A stretch of 64,000 nucleotides of DNA from Roseitranquillus sediminis (lineage in GTDB: Bacteria; Pseudomonadota; Alphaproteobacteria; Rhodobacterales; Rhodobacteraceae). The translations under genes were made by a program, and so were the position numbers. The stretch covers positions 62,001 to 126,000 of the forward strand of contig NZ_JAFFOB010000014.1 of the NCBI RefSeq assembly GCF_016918935.1. Direction: 5' to 3'. Shown here piece by piece: positions 45,048-54,115 of this stretch; position 1 is the stretch's first letter; each line of letters begins with the position of its first letter. The notes below the pieces were generated by a model, which worked only from the letters and a program-made list of their open reading frames with translations, was not told where the DNA came from and did no database searches.

Positions 45048-46295
45048 ATGTCCCGCTATTCAGCGCTCAGGATCGTGCGTGAGGCGATGCGCCGGCATGC
45101 AGGATGGGGCCGTGCCTGGGGCAGCCCGGAGCCGCGGCGGCGCTACAAGGTCGTGATCGTCGGCGCGGGGGGACACGGGCTGGCGACGGCCTACTACCTC
45201 GGCCGGAACTACGGCATCACCGACGTCGCCGTGCTCGAGAAGGGATGGCTCGGCGGCGGCAACACCGGCCGCAACACGACGATCATCCGCTCGAATTACC
45301 TGCAGGACCCGTCCGCGGCCATCTACGAGAAGTCCCGCGCGCTCTACGAGGACCTCAGCCAGGAGCTGAACTTCAACGTCATGTTCAGCCCGCGCGGCGT
45401 GATGATGCTGGCCCAGACCGAGCACGAGGTCCGCGGCTACAAGCGCACGGTACAGGCAAATGCGCTGCAAAGCGTCGCGACCGAGTGGATCGGGCCGGAG
45501 CGGGTGAAGGAGCTTTGTCCGATCATCCGGATCGACGGGCCCCGTTACCCCGTGCTGGGCGCCCATTGGCAACCGAGAGGCGGCACCGCCCGGCACGACG
45601 CGGTGGCGTGGGGCTACGCCCGAAAGTGCTCGGAGATGGGCATGCACATCGTCGAGCGCTGCGCCGTCACCGGCGTCCGCACTGAGGGTGGCCGGGTGCA
45701 GGGAGTCGAGACGTCCCGTGGCTCGATCGACTGTGAGAGCCTGTGCCTCGTCGTGGCGGGGCACTCGGGCGAACTGGCGCAGATGGCAGGGTTCCGCCTT
45801 CCGATCGAGAGCGTGCCTCTGCAGGCGCTGGTCTCCGAGCCGATCAAGCCCTGCATGGACGTGGTGGTGATGGCCAACACCGTCCATGGCTACATGAGCC
45901 AGTCAGACAAGGGCGAGATGGTCATCGGCGGCGGCACCGACGGCTACAACGCCTACACGCAACGCGGCAGCTTCCACCATATCGAGGAGACGGTGCGGGC
46001 GCTGGTCGAGACCTTCCCGATGCTCTCGCGCCTCAAGGTGTTGCGGCAGTGGGGCGGGATCGTAGACATGACGGGCGATCGCTCGCCGATCATCGGCCGC
46101 GCGCCGGTCCGAGGCATCTACCTCAACTGCGGTTGGGGGACCGGCGGGTTCAAGGCCATTCCTGGCTCCGGCTGGGCCACGGCCGAGCTGGTGGCGACGG
46201 GCGCTTCCGGGCCCCTCGCGGCAGACTTCGGGCTCGAGCGCTTCCGCGAGGGGCGCTTCATCGACGAGAGCGTTGCGGCGGGAGTGGCGCATTGA
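45048..46295 (+). CDS. soxB: Sarcosine oxidase beta subunit
   Basis: The catalytic flavoprotein of heterotetrameric sarcosine oxidase, which demethylates sarcosine to glycine, making H2O2 and methylene-tetrahydrofolate. The 415-aa protein has the FAD motif VVIVGAGGHGLATAYYLGRN, then GGGNTGRNTTIIRSNYL, and GGTARHDAVAWGYARK, the region that carries the FMN-linking His in this family. The C-terminus has RSPIIGRAP and NCGWGTGGFKAIPGSG. ATG 45048 has GAGG about 8 nt upstream. It is first in the soxB-D-A-G operon. Confidence 0.96.
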   Translation: MSRYSALRIVREAMRRHAGWGRAWGSPEPRRRYKVVIVGAGGHGLATAYYLGRNYGITDVAVLEKGWLGGGNTGRNTTIIRSNYLQDPSAAIYEKSRALYEDLSQELNFNVMFSPRGVMMLAQTEHEVRGYKRTVQANALQSVATEWIGPERVKELCPIIRIDGPRYPVLGAHWQPRGGTARHDAVAWGYARKCSEMGMHIVERCAVTGVRTEGGRVQGVETSRGSIDCESLCLVVAGHSGELAQMAGFRLPIESVPLQALVSEPIKPCMDVVVMANTVHGYMSQSDKGEMVIGGGTDGYNAYTQRGSFHHIEETVRALVETFPMLSRLKVLRQWGGIVDMTGDRSPIIGRAPVRGIYLNCGWGTGGFKAIPGSGWATAELVATGASGPLAADFGLERFREGRFIDESVAAGVAH

Positions 46296-46404
46296 GCGGC
46301 GGGCTCGAGCGCTCGGCAGGCTGCGAACGACCTACGCTAGGGTGGAAAATCGCGCCGATCTGTGTCCTCAATCAGGTGAACCCAGGACGGGAAGGAATGC
46401 AGCC

Positions 46405-46551
46405 ATGGGACGCACCATCCTCATCGCGATCGCTGCCGTCGTCATCATTGTCTTCCTCATCATCTGGCTCTTTTTCGAGGCAGGCGAAGAGGCGGTCGAA
46501 GCCGTCGCGCCGGACGAGGGCGCCGTCGCGGTCGAGCCCGAGGCGAACTAG
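46405..46551 (+). CDS. 48-aa single-pass membrane peptide inside the sox operon
   Basis: A short frame with GGGAAGGA at 46389-46396 and ATG 46405. It encodes one transmembrane helix (ILIAIAAVVIIVFLIIWLFF, residues 5-24) and an acidic tail rich in Glu and Ala (EAGEEAVEAVAPDEGAVAVE). It lies between soxB and soxD, where the classic operon has nothing. The good ribosome-binding site and regular hydrophobic helix favour a real gene. Possible role: membrane tether or assembly aid for the oxidase, inferred from position only. Confidence 0.65.
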   Translation: MGRTILIAIAAVVIIVFLIIWLFFEAGEEAVEAVAPDEGAVAVEPEAN

Positions 46552-46590
46552 CCGCGCGTCTCTTGCGCGACAGGCGGGCGAGGGCGGCAC

Positions 46591-46908
46591 ATGCTGACGC
46601 TGCGCTGTCCCTGCTGCGGCGTGCTGGCGGACGAGACCGAGCTCGCACCGGGCGGCACCGCGCATCTGCGCCGCGAGGGGCCCGAGGCCTCGGACGAGGC
46701 GTTCGAGGCGTACATGTTCCTTCGTGACAATCCCAGGGGCGTGCACTTCGAGCGCTGGCGCCACGCCTTCGGCTGCGGCAAATGGTTCCACGCCGCGCGC
46801 TGCACGGTGACCAACGAGGTCTTCGGGACCTACCCGGCACAGACCGCCGCTCCGCCCGAGGAGGTGCTGGAGGCGATCCGGCGGCGCCGGCCGGAGTGGG
46901 AGCGATGA
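46591..46908 (+). CDS. soxD: Sarcosine oxidase delta subunit
   Basis: The small zinc-binding subunit of 105 aa. Zinc ligands come from the N-terminal LRCPCCGVLADETEL and the later HAFGCGKWFHAARCTVTNEV, where the family has its remaining Cys and His ligands. Its stop overlaps the soxA start by 4 nt (ATGA), so translation is coupled. Confidence 0.95.
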   Translation: MLTLRCPCCGVLADETELAPGGTAHLRREGPEASDEAFEAYMFLRDNPRGVHFERWRHAFGCGKWFHAARCTVTNEVFGTYPAQTAAPPEEVLEAIRRRRPEWER

Positions 46909-49886
46909 GCACGCGCCTCGGCACCGGCGGGAGCGCGATCGACCGCTCGCGGCCCGTCCACTTCACCTTCGACGGTCGGCGTTTGGCGGGCCTCACCGGT
47001 GACACTGTGGCGTCGGCGCTACTCGCGAACGGCGAGCGGGTCGTGGGACGGTCCTTCAAGTACCACCGACCCCGGGGCATCGTGGCGAGCGGGCCGGAGG
47101 AGCCGAACGCGCTGCTGGGAATCGGTACCGGCGACCGCTTCGAGCCGAACGCCCGTGCGACCACGACGCCTCTCCGCGAGGGGATGGCGCTCCGCAGCCA
47201 GAACCGCTGGCCCAGCCTCGCCTTCGACGTCGGGGTGGTGAACGCGGCACTGTCGCGTTTCCTGCCGGTGGGGTTCTACTACAAGACATTCATGTGGCCC
47301 CGCCGGTTCTGGGAGAGCGTCTATGAGCCGCTGATCCGGCAAGCCGCCGGACTCGGCCGTGCGCCAGACGCGGAAACGCGGGATCCAGACCGCTATGAGC
47401 ATTTCCACCTCCATGTCGACGTGCTGGTGGCAGGCGGCGGCATCGCCGGCCTGCAGTCGGCTTTGGCCGCGGGACGTGCGGGGGCGCAGGTCCTGCTGAT
47501 GGAGCAGTCGCCGCACTGGGGCGGCCGGGCGCAGGTGGACGGGGTGCGGATCGAAGGCGATCCGGCGGCGGAATGGGTCGCCCGAGCCGTGGCCGAGCTG
47601 GAGGCCATGCCGAACGTCCGGCTGCGGCTGAACGCGACGGTGGTGGGCGCCTACGATCACGGCTGGATGCTTGCCGTCGAGATGCCCGAGCCGGGGCCGC
47701 GCGAGCGTCTCTGGAAGATCCGTGCCCGCCGCACCGTCATGGCGACCGGCGCCCTCGAGCGGCCGCTGGCCTTCGCCGGGAACGACCGTCCCGGCGTGAT
47801 GCTGGCCTCGGCTGTCAGGGACAATCTGATGCGGTACGCCGTCTCGCCCGGGGACCGGACCGTGCTCGTGACGGCGAACGACGACGGCTACCGCACGGCG
47901 ATCGCGCTGGTCGAGGCGGGCCTGTCGGTGCCGCTCGTCGTCGATGCGCGACCGGAGTGCAACGGTCCGCTGCCGCGCCGGGCGCGCGAGATGGGCATCC
48001 GCGTCGCGCCGGGCCGCGCCATAGCCGGGGTCCGCTGGCAACGGCGCATCACTGGCGTGGACGTCTGCCTGCAGGCGGGCGAGGGAAGCGCGCTGGAGCA
48101 CGTGCCGTGCGATGCCGTGGCGATGGCGGGCGGCTGGTCGCCTGCGGTGCATCTCTGGTCGCACTGCGGCGGGCGGCTGCGCTGGGACGAGGCGACGGCC
48201 GCTTTCCGGCCCGATCCGCAGTTCCCGCCGACTGGCGCGGATGGGCAGGCGGCAATCCTGCCTGCGGGCTCCGCCGATGGCCACTCAAGGGCCGTCGAGG
48301 TGCTGGCGTCGGCGCATCGGGCCGGGGTCGCGGGCGCGGCAGCAGCGGCGCACGAGGGCGATGCGGGTCAGGTCGTGACGGCGGAGGAAGGCGCGGAGGC
48401 ACCGGCGCTCGCCGTCTGGCGGATGCCGCAGAGCGCTGACCACCGGCTGCGGGCGCAGACCTTCCTCGACTTCCAGAACGACGTGAAGCTGACGGATGTC
48501 GAACTCGCGGCGCAGGAAGGTTATCGCAGCGTCGAACATGCCAAGAGGTACACGACCCTCGGGATGGCGACAGACCAAGGGAAGCTTAGCAACATTAATG
48601 GTCTCGCGGCGTTGTCTCACACGACAGGTCAGGCGATTTCCGCGGTCGGGACGACGACGTTCCGTCCGCCCTACACGCCGCTGACGCTGGCCACCATTGC
48701 CGGGCAGGCGCGCGGCGACCTGTTCCAGCCGGTGCGCCGCACCCCGCTGCACGCGCGCCACGAGGCTCTGGGCGCGGCGTGGGAGCCGGTAGGACAGTGG
48801 CGTCGGCCGTACGTCTATCCGAAGGCCGGCGAAACGGTCGAGGACGCGGTGCGGCGGGAGGTTCTGGCGGTGCGGAGCGAGGTCGGGATCCTCGACGCCA
48901 CCACGCTCGGCAAGATCATCGTCAAGGGGCCGGATGCGGCGCAGTTCCTCGACATGATCTACACTGGCCGCCCTTCGACCATTGCCGAAGGACGTTGCCG
49001 TTACGGCCTGATCTGCAACGAGAATGGCTTTCTCATCGACGACGGCGTGGTGGCGCGGCTAGGCCCCGAGACATGGCTCTGCCACACCACCACGGGCGGG
49101 GCCGAGCGTATCCACGCCCACATGGAGGAGTGGCTGCAGACCGAGTGGTGGGACTGGCGCGTGCACGTTCTGAACGTGACCGAGCAGTTCGGCCAGATCG
49201 CGGTGGCGGGGCCGCTGGCGCGCAATCTGCTCGAGCGCCTTGGCGGCATGGACCTCTCGCGCGAGGCGCTGCCGTTCATGCATTGGACCGAGGGGCGGCT
49301 GATGGACGTGCCGGTGCGGGTCTTCCGCATCTCGTTCTCGGGCGAGCTCAGCTTCGAGATCGCGGCGCCGGCCGGGCGCGCTGGCGAGATCTGGGACCGG
49401 CTGGCGCAGGACGCCACGCCCTACGGAACGGAGACGATGCACGTCCTGCGCGCCGAGAAGGGCTACATCATGATCGGGGATGAGACTGACGGTACGGTGA
49501 TCCCGCAGGACCTCGGCCTGAACTGGGCGATCGCGAAGAAGAAGGATGACTACATCGGCAAGCGCGGCCAGATGCGCCTGCACATGGCGGGCGAGCGGTG
49601 GCGCCTGGTAGGCCTTCTTACCCCAGACGGCGCGGTTTTGCCGGAGGGCAGCCTGGCTGTGGCGCAGGGGACCAACGCCAACGGCCAGCGGCGCACGCAG
49701 GGCCGCGTAACATCGGCCTACTGGTCGCCGACCCTGGGGCGGGGCATCGCGCTGGGGTTGGTCGACCGGGGGCCTGAGCGGATGGGCGAGACGCTGTCAT
49801 TCCTTCAGCCCGATGGCAGCGAGTACCGCGCGGAAATCGTCTCGCCCGTGTTCCACGATCCGGAGGGAGAGCGGCTGAATGCCTGA
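46905..49886 (+). CDS. soxA: Sarcosine oxidase alpha subunit
   Basis: The 993-aa large subunit. Residues about 18-105 form a ferredoxin-like domain (HFTFDGRRLAGLTGDTVASA) without the usual Fe-S cysteines, as expected. An NAD-binding Rossmann unit follows (VLVAGGGIAGLQSALAAGRA). The C-terminal half, from about 600, is a GcvT-like tetrahydrofolate domain (REVLAVRSEVGILDATTLGK, FLIDDGVVARLG, EKGYIMIGDETDGTVIPQDL) that captures the formaldehyde unit. It overlaps soxD by 4 nt and soxG by 8 nt. Confidence 0.96.
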   Translation: MSTRLGTGGSAIDRSRPVHFTFDGRRLAGLTGDTVASALLANGERVVGRSFKYHRPRGIVASGPEEPNALLGIGTGDRFEPNARATTTPLREGMALRSQNRWPSLAFDVGVVNAALSRFLPVGFYYKTFMWPRRFWESVYEPLIRQAAGLGRAPDAETRDPDRYEHFHLHVDVLVAGGGIAGLQSALAAGRAGAQVLLMEQSPHWGGRAQVDGVRIEGDPAAEWVARAVAELEAMPNVRLRLNATVVGAYDHGWMLAVEMPEPGPRERLWKIRARRTVMATGALERPLAFAGNDRPGVMLASAVRDNLMRYAVSPGDRTVLVTANDDGYRTAIALVEAGLSVPLVVDARPECNGPLPRRAREMGIRVAPGRAIAGVRWQRRITGVDVCLQAGEGSALEHVPCDAVAMAGGWSPAVHLWSHCGGRLRWDEATAAFRPDPQFPPTGADGQAAILPAGSADGHSRAVEVLASAHRAGVAGAAAAAHEGDAGQVVTAEEGAEAPALAVWRMPQSADHRLRAQTFLDFQNDVKLTDVELAAQEGYRSVEHAKRYTTLGMATDQGKLSNINGLAALSHTTGQAISAVGTTTFRPPYTPLTLATIAGQARGDLFQPVRRTPLHARHEALGAAWEPVGQWRRPYVYPKAGETVEDAVRREVLAVRSEVGILDATTLGKIIVKGPDAAQFLDMIYTGRPSTIAEGRCRYGLICNENGFLIDDGVVARLGPETWLCHTTTGGAERIHAHMEEWLQTEWWDWRVHVLNVTEQFGQIAVAGPLARNLLERLGGMDLSREALPFMHWTEGRLMDVPVRVFRISFSGELSFEIAAPAGRAGEIWDRLAQDATPYGTETMHVLRAEKGYIMIGDETDGTVIPQDLGLNWAIAKKKDDYIGKRGQMRLHMAGERWRLVGLLTPDGAVLPEGSLAVAQGTNANGQRRTQGRVTSAYWSPTLGRGIALGLVDRGPERMGETLSFLQPDGSEYRAEIVSPVFHDPEGERLNA

Positions 49887-50460
49887 ATACCCGCTTGAGG
49901 GACGTAGGTTCGACGGCCTCGTCAGACTTGAGTCCGCCGAGCCGCGTGGCATGATCGCGCTGCGCGGCACTCCGGAGGAGCTGTCGTCCGCGCTTGAGGA
50001 GTCGGTGGGCCTTGCGTGGCCCGCGACGGGCGAGGCGGCCTGGACGGGCGAGGTGGGTGCGCTCTGGATGGCGCCCGACGAGCTCCTGCTGCTGGTACCC
50101 CAGGGGCAGGCGCAGGACTTGGTGGAGCGGCTGGGCCGGTCGCTGGCGGACCGGCATCACCTCGTCGCGGACGTCAGCGACATGCGTACGCTGCTCCGCA
50201 TGAGCGGGTCGGGTTGCCGCGACGTGTTGGCCAAGGTCACGCCGGCCGACGTCTCGCCCGCAGGCCTATCGATCGGCCGTGTGCGCCGGTCGCGGGTCGG
50301 GCAGGTCGCCGCGGCAATCTGGCTACGCGACGGAGAAACGGCCGAGATCGCCTGCTTCCGTTCCGTTGCCCACTACGTCTTCGACCTGCTGGCCGACGCG
50401 GCGCACCCCGAGGCGCGGGTGGACTACTGGACACCCCAGGGGGCCGACGCACAGGCTTGA
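49879..50460 (+). CDS. soxG: Sarcosine oxidase gamma subunit
   Basis: A 193-aa subunit with a GcvT-like fold that packs against the alpha subunit. Features typical of the family are GALWMAPDELLLLVP, the central DMRTLLRMSGSGCRDVLAK and the C-terminal CFRSVAHYVFDLLADAA. It starts inside the end of soxA and is the last subunit gene. Confidence 0.93.
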   Translation: MPEYPLEGRRFDGLVRLESAEPRGMIALRGTPEELSSALEESVGLAWPATGEAAWTGEVGALWMAPDELLLLVPQGQAQDLVERLGRSLADRHHLVADVSDMRTLLRMSGSGCRDVLAKVTPADVSPAGLSIGRVRRSRVGQVAAAIWLRDGETAEIACFRSVAHYVFDLLADAAHPEARVDYWTPQGADAQA

Positions 50461-50520
50461 CGCGCATTGGCCCGGCGCTCCATTGAGCGTTAACCAAATG
50501 CCGGAAAAGGAGAAGGACAG

Positions 50521-51126
50521 ATGGCTTTTACGCTTCCAGACCTGCCGTATCCCCACGACGCGCTCGCCTCGAAGGGCATGTCGAAGGAGACGCTGGAGTA
50601 CCACCACGACATGCACCACAAGGCCTATGTCGACACCGGCAACAAGCTGATCGAAGGCACCGAGTGGGAGGGCAAGCCGGTCGAGGACATCATCCGCGGC
50701 ACCTACGACCCCAACGCGGTGGCTCAGAACGGCATCTTCAACAACGCCTCGCAGTACTGGAACCACAACCAGTTCTGGGAGATGATGACGCCCGACGACA
50801 GCAAGATGCCGGGCGAGTTCGAGAGCCGGCTCAAGGACGCCTTCGGCAGCGTTGACGCCTTCAAGGACGAGTTCTCCAAGGCCGGCGCCGGCCAGTTCGG
50901 CTCGGGCTGGGCGTGGCTGGTGGCCGAAAAGGACGGCACGCTGAAGGTGACGAAGACCGAGAACGGCGTGAATCCGCTCTGCTTCGACCAGACTGCGCTG
51001 CTTGGGTGCGACGTGTGGGAGCACTCCTACTACATCGACTTCCGCAACAAGCGGCCGGCCTACCTGCAGAACTTCCTCGACAAGCTGGTCAACTGGGAGA
51101 ACGTGGCATCCCGCCTGCCTGGCTGA
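50521..51126 (+). CDS. sodB: Fe-type superoxide dismutase
   Basis: A 201-aa cytoplasmic dismutase. Metal ligands are the His in LEYHHDMHHKAYVD, the His in NASQYWNHNQFWEMM, and Asp and His in CDVWEHSYYIDF. QFGSGWAWLV and the Fe-type N-terminus MAFTLPDLPYPHDAL place it in the Fe group. AAGGAG lies about 10 nt upstream. It follows soxG after 60 nt; sarcosine oxidase releases H2O2, so placing an oxidative-stress gene here may be functional or coincidental. Confidence 0.95.
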   Translation: MAFTLPDLPYPHDALASKGMSKETLEYHHDMHHKAYVDTGNKLIEGTEWEGKPVEDIIRGTYDPNAVAQNGIFNNASQYWNHNQFWEMMTPDDSKMPGEFESRLKDAFGSVDAFKDEFSKAGAGQFGSGWAWLVAEKDGTLKVTKTENGVNPLCFDQTALLGCDVWEHSYYIDFRNKRPAYLQNFLDKLVNWENVASRLPG

Positions 51127-51149
51127 CCGAAAGGTACTAAGCGTCTACG

Positions 51150-51173
51150 CGGCCCGGCCTGTCAGCCGGGCCG
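51150..51173 (+). terminator. Hairpin terminator after sodB
   Basis: CGGCCCGGC / GCCGGGCCG forms a perfect 9-bp GC stem (51150-51158 and 51165-51173) with a CTGTCA loop, 23 nt after the sodB stop. The following TCTGCAT has no clear U-run, so termination may be partly factor-dependent. Confidence 0.75.
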
Positions 51174-51301
51174 TCTGCATGATTCGGGACAGCGGAATCC
51201 ATGATCGTCAAGTGGTGGAGGGCTGAATAGGCTGCGGTGGCTGGAACAGGCAGATTGACGCTGCGGCAGCAGATGCCGCCTGCACCAGAAGGGTCATCGC
51301 C

Positions 51302-51499
51302 ATGAACAGCCAGCAGGTCCGCCGCACGATCCTCCCGGCACTTCCGAACATCCGCTTCGCCGAATTCGTGATGAGCATCGAAGCGGCATGGCGCGAGCGT
51401 CGTGCAATGCGCGAGATCGACGATGCCGCGCTACGCGACATGGGCCTTACCCGGTCCGACGTGGAAAACGTCCGCCTCGAGGACATTCTGCGCCGCTGA
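51302..51499 (+). CDS. DUF1127 small protein (YjiS-like)
   Basis: A 65-aa protein. The DUF1127 core is RERRAMREIDDAALRDMGLT followed by RSDVENVRLEDILRR, with conserved Arg and the DIGLxRxDI-like pattern. Short DUF1127 proteins in alphaproteobacteria can bind RNA and affect phosphate and carbon metabolism, but most are uncharacterised. It is convergent with the DedA gene, ending 1 nt from it. Confidence 0.88.
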   Translation: MNSQQVRRTILPALPNIRFAEFVMSIEAAWRERRAMREIDDAALRDMGLTRSDVENVRLEDILRR

Positions 51500-51500
51500 C

Positions 51501-52121
51501 TCAGTCTGCCGCTCGCCGAGCGGCGGTCCTTCGGTCGTAGGTCGCGACGCGCCAGACATACCAGCCGACGATCCCGGCGAGCACGATGTTCGAAACAGGG
51601 TTCATCCACGCCTCGACCTTCGCATACTGACTCTCGAGAAAATAGCCGAGGAGTCCTAGCAACGTTGTCCAGATCGCCGTTCCGAGGGCGGAGTAGGCCA
51701 TAAAACGACCCATCGGCATCCGCGCCATTCCCGCGGGCACGGAGATGAACGTCCGCACGGTGGGCACCAGCCGGCCGATGAAGACCGCCGCGCCGCCATG
51801 CCGCGCGAACCAGTCCTCGGCCTGCTTGAACTCGTCCGGCGAGACGGTCAGCCAGCGGCCGTGCCGCGCTGCCAGCCGGTGAACCCGGTCGCGGCCGATC
51901 CAGAGGCCGACGTAGAACCACATCAGCGCGCCGGCGAGTGAGCCGAGCGAGCCCGCGATGATGACGACGACGATATTGCCATTGCCTTGGGCCGCGTTGA
52001 AGCCGGCGAGCGGCATGATGAGTTCCGACGGTATTGGAGGAAACACGTTCTCGGTGAACATCAGGAGCGCCACGCCGACAAAGCCGATCGTGTTGAGAAA
52101 GCCGGTGATCCAGTCGAACAT
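51501..52121 (-). CDS. DedA-family membrane protein (VTT domain)
   Basis: A 206-aa inner-membrane protein. VTT/SNARE-associated motifs are ENVFPPIPSELIMPLAGF, GSLGSLAGALMWFYVGLWIG, FIGRLVPTVRTFISVPAGMA and RFMAYSALGTAIWTTLLGLL. The conserved Glu-x8-Pro and Gly/Arg residues of undecaprenyl-phosphate or lipid-transporting DedA proteins are present. ATG 52121 matches the family N-terminus (MFDWITGFLNTIGFVGVALL); the frame is open much further upstream but carries low-complexity, unconserved sequence. Confidence 0.92.
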   Translation of the reverse strand: MFDWITGFLNTIGFVGVALLMFTENVFPPIPSELIMPLAGFNAAQGNGNIVVVIIAGSLGSLAGALMWFYVGLWIGRDRVHRLAARHGRWLTVSPDEFKQAEDWFARHGGAAVFIGRLVPTVRTFISVPAGMARMPMGRFMAYSALGTAIWTTLLGLLGYFLESQYAKVEAWMNPVSNIVLAGIVGWYVWRVATYDRRTAARRAAD

Positions 52122-52290
52122 GCGCCTGCCTGCCTCGTGCCGATGCCGTGGAAAGCGCGGGACGCTGCGAAGCGGTTCCGACACGGGTGCATCTACGTCC
52201 GTCTCGAGTGACGCAGTCGATCCGGTCCGCGTCGGAACTCCGGAGCGCGCCTGCCGGTTGAACGGGCAACACAACAGCACGGAGGCAGAC

Positions 52291-52533
52291 ATGGCCGAAC
52301 GCCAGAGATCCAAGGACGGCAGCCGGGATACGGAAAAGGTGCTGGGCGAAAAGGGCAAAGTCGAGCACATGGATCGCGGCACCAGCAGCGGCGGGGGCGA
52401 CCTGTCGCGCGACATCGGCACGCGGGACGAACTGAAGCGCGCGGAGGACCGGCCGGCAGGGGTCACGCGCGTCCGCAAGGGCGACCGGCCGAACGACCCG
52501 CCCGAAGGCTCGACCGGCAAGAGGGAATCCTGA
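52291..52533 (+). CDS. Small charged hydrophilic protein
   Basis: An 80-aa, very hydrophilic product rich in Arg, Lys, Asp, Glu and Gly with no hydrophobic core (e.g. KDGSRDTEKVLGEKGKVEHM); it is probably disordered. GGAGG at 52281-52285 lies 5 nt before ATG 52291. The stop and next start share a base (TGATG), so it is coupled to the host-attachment-like gene. Such small proteins often accompany stress genes; I do not recognise the family. Confidence 0.7.
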   Translation: MAERQRSKDGSRDTEKVLGEKGKVEHMDRGTSSGGGDLSRDIGTRDELKRAEDRPAGVTRVRKGDRPNDPPEGSTGKRES

Positions 52534-53027
52534 TGTCCATCAAGGATCTGCGCAACGAGACCTGGGTGCTGGTCGCCGATGGCGAGAAGGCGCTTTTCCT
52601 GGTGAACGACGGGGACGAGGAATACCCGGTCCTGACCGTTCGCCGGAAGGAAGAGCACGAAAACCCGCCGACGCACGAGCAGGGCGCCAACCGCCCAGGA
52701 CGGTTCAGTGACGGCCCCGAGCGTGCCGGGATCGCTGGTGCCGAAGGACACGCCCAGCGTTCGACAGTCGAGCCGACGGACTGGCACGAGCTGGAGAAGG
52801 AGCGTTTCGCGGACGAAATTGCGGACATCCTCTACAAGCGGGCACACGAAGGCGCCTTTAAGCGCATAGTGCTCGTCGCGCCGCCGCGCGTCCTGGGGGA
52901 GCTACGGAACAAAATGCACCAGGAGGTAGCGCAGCGCGTCGTAGGGGAGGTCGACAAGACGCTTACAAACCACCCGATCGACAAGATTCAGGAGATCCTG
53001 AAGGCCGAGATCGACCACGCCGCCTGA
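52533..53027 (+). CDS. Host attachment (AtsA/baeRF-like) family protein
   Basis: A 164-aa cytoplasmic protein of the host-attachment family first named from an Agrobacterium plant-attachment gene. The N-terminal strand WVLVADGEKALFLVNDG is typical. The middle holds an alternating acidic/basic region, and the C-terminal half has FADEIADILYKRAHEGAFKR and IVLVAPPRVLGELRNKMHQE, like release-factor domain-1-derived proteins. It is translationally coupled to the preceding small gene. The name is historical; a role in host attachment here is not implied. Confidence 0.85.
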   Translation: MSIKDLRNETWVLVADGEKALFLVNDGDEEYPVLTVRRKEEHENPPTHEQGANRPGRFSDGPERAGIAGAEGHAQRSTVEPTDWHELEKERFADEIADILYKRAHEGAFKRIVLVAPPRVLGELRNKMHQEVAQRVVGEVDKTLTNHPIDKIQEILKAEIDHAA

Positions 53028-53148
53028 CGACACGTCGCCGGGAACCCTGCGGGAGCGCGATCTACCGCGCTCCCGCCGTGCACGCTGTTTCCAGCGTTGC
53101 ATTCTCTGCCTATAGCGGCATGAGCGATCAGGGCGAGAGGGCAACGGC

Positions 53149-54057
53149 ATGTCAGAGGCCGCCAAAGGCGTGGCCGCCATGGTCGGCGTCTGTCTGATCT
53201 GGGGCCTCTCGCCAATATTCTATGCTCAGGTCAAGCACGTGCCGCCGCTCGAGGTGTTGGCGCACCGCACCATCTGGTCTCTTGCCTTCTTCGGCGCATG
53301 GATGGTGCTGAGAAAGCGGATGGACGAGGTGGCTCGCATAGCTGCGCGCCCGCGCACGCTGGCGGTGTGCGGCGCGGCGGCTATCGTGATCTCGATCAAC
53401 TGGTTCTTCTTTATCTATGCCACGCAGGTCGACCGCGTGACGGAGTCCAGCCTCGGCTACTACATCTTCCCGCTAGTGGCCGTCCTCCTGGGGCGCTTCG
53501 TGCTTCGGGAGAAGCTTGGCCGGCGGCAATGGATCGCGGTCGGCATGGCTGCCGCCGCCGTGACGGTCCTGGCCGTTGGATTGGGAGCGCCGCCCTGGAT
53601 CAGCCTTGGGCTCGCGTTCAGCTTCGGCCTCTATGGCCTTTTGAAGCGGCAGGTAGCGGCGGGTCCGGTCCTGTCGGTGACAGTGGAGGTTGCGCTTCTC
53701 GCGCCCTTGGCGGTGGGGTATCTGGCGCTCGCTGGCAGCGGGGAAATGGGGGAAATACGGACGTCACTGTTCCTGATCCTTTCCGGTCCGCTGACTGCGA
53801 TCCCGCTGGTGCTCTTCAGCTATGCGGCCCGGCGGGTGCGAATGGCGACCGTCGGACTCATCCAGTACCTCAATCCGACGGTTCAATTCGCTGTCGCGAT
53901 GAGCTTCTTCGGTGAGGCGCTGACGGTCTGGCACGCGGTGGCGTTTCCGGCGATCTGGGCCGCACTCGCGCTCTACTCCATCGAGAGCCTGCGCGAGGAA
54001 CGTCTGGTGCGCCGCGCCGCCGCGCTCGCTGCCGCACCCGGCACCGGCGCAACCTGA
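53149..54057 (+). CDS. RarD/EamA-family transporter
   Basis: A 302-aa inner-membrane protein with about ten predicted helices in two EamA halves. The RarD branch is shown by GVCLIWGLSPIFYAQVKHVP, HRTIWSLAF, NWFFFIYA and SSLGYYIFPLVAVLLGRFVL. The second half includes GPLTAIPLVLFSYAARRV and GLIQYLNPTVQFAVA. Members export amino acids or other metabolites; the substrate here is unknown. It stands alone, with 121 nt before it and a promoter for the next gene after it. Confidence 0.9.
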   Translation: MSEAAKGVAAMVGVCLIWGLSPIFYAQVKHVPPLEVLAHRTIWSLAFFGAWMVLRKRMDEVARIAARPRTLAVCGAAAIVISINWFFFIYATQVDRVTESSLGYYIFPLVAVLLGRFVLREKLGRRQWIAVGMAAAAVTVLAVGLGAPPWISLGLAFSFGLYGLLKRQVAAGPVLSVTVEVALLAPLAVGYLALAGSGEMGEIRTSLFLILSGPLTAIPLVLFSYAARRVRMATVGLIQYLNPTVQFAVAMSFFGEALTVWHAVAFPAIWAALALYSIESLREERLVRRAAALAAAPGTGAT

Positions 54058-54115
54058 GACCTCCACGCGGCGCGCAAACCTGGAACAGCGTGCCTCCTTC
54101 CACGACGGGTCTTTT

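Noticed and set aside
52122-52847. Long N-terminal extension of the DedA protein
   Set aside because: It overlaps two plus-strand genes with good start signals, and the DedA N-terminus is conserved from 52121.
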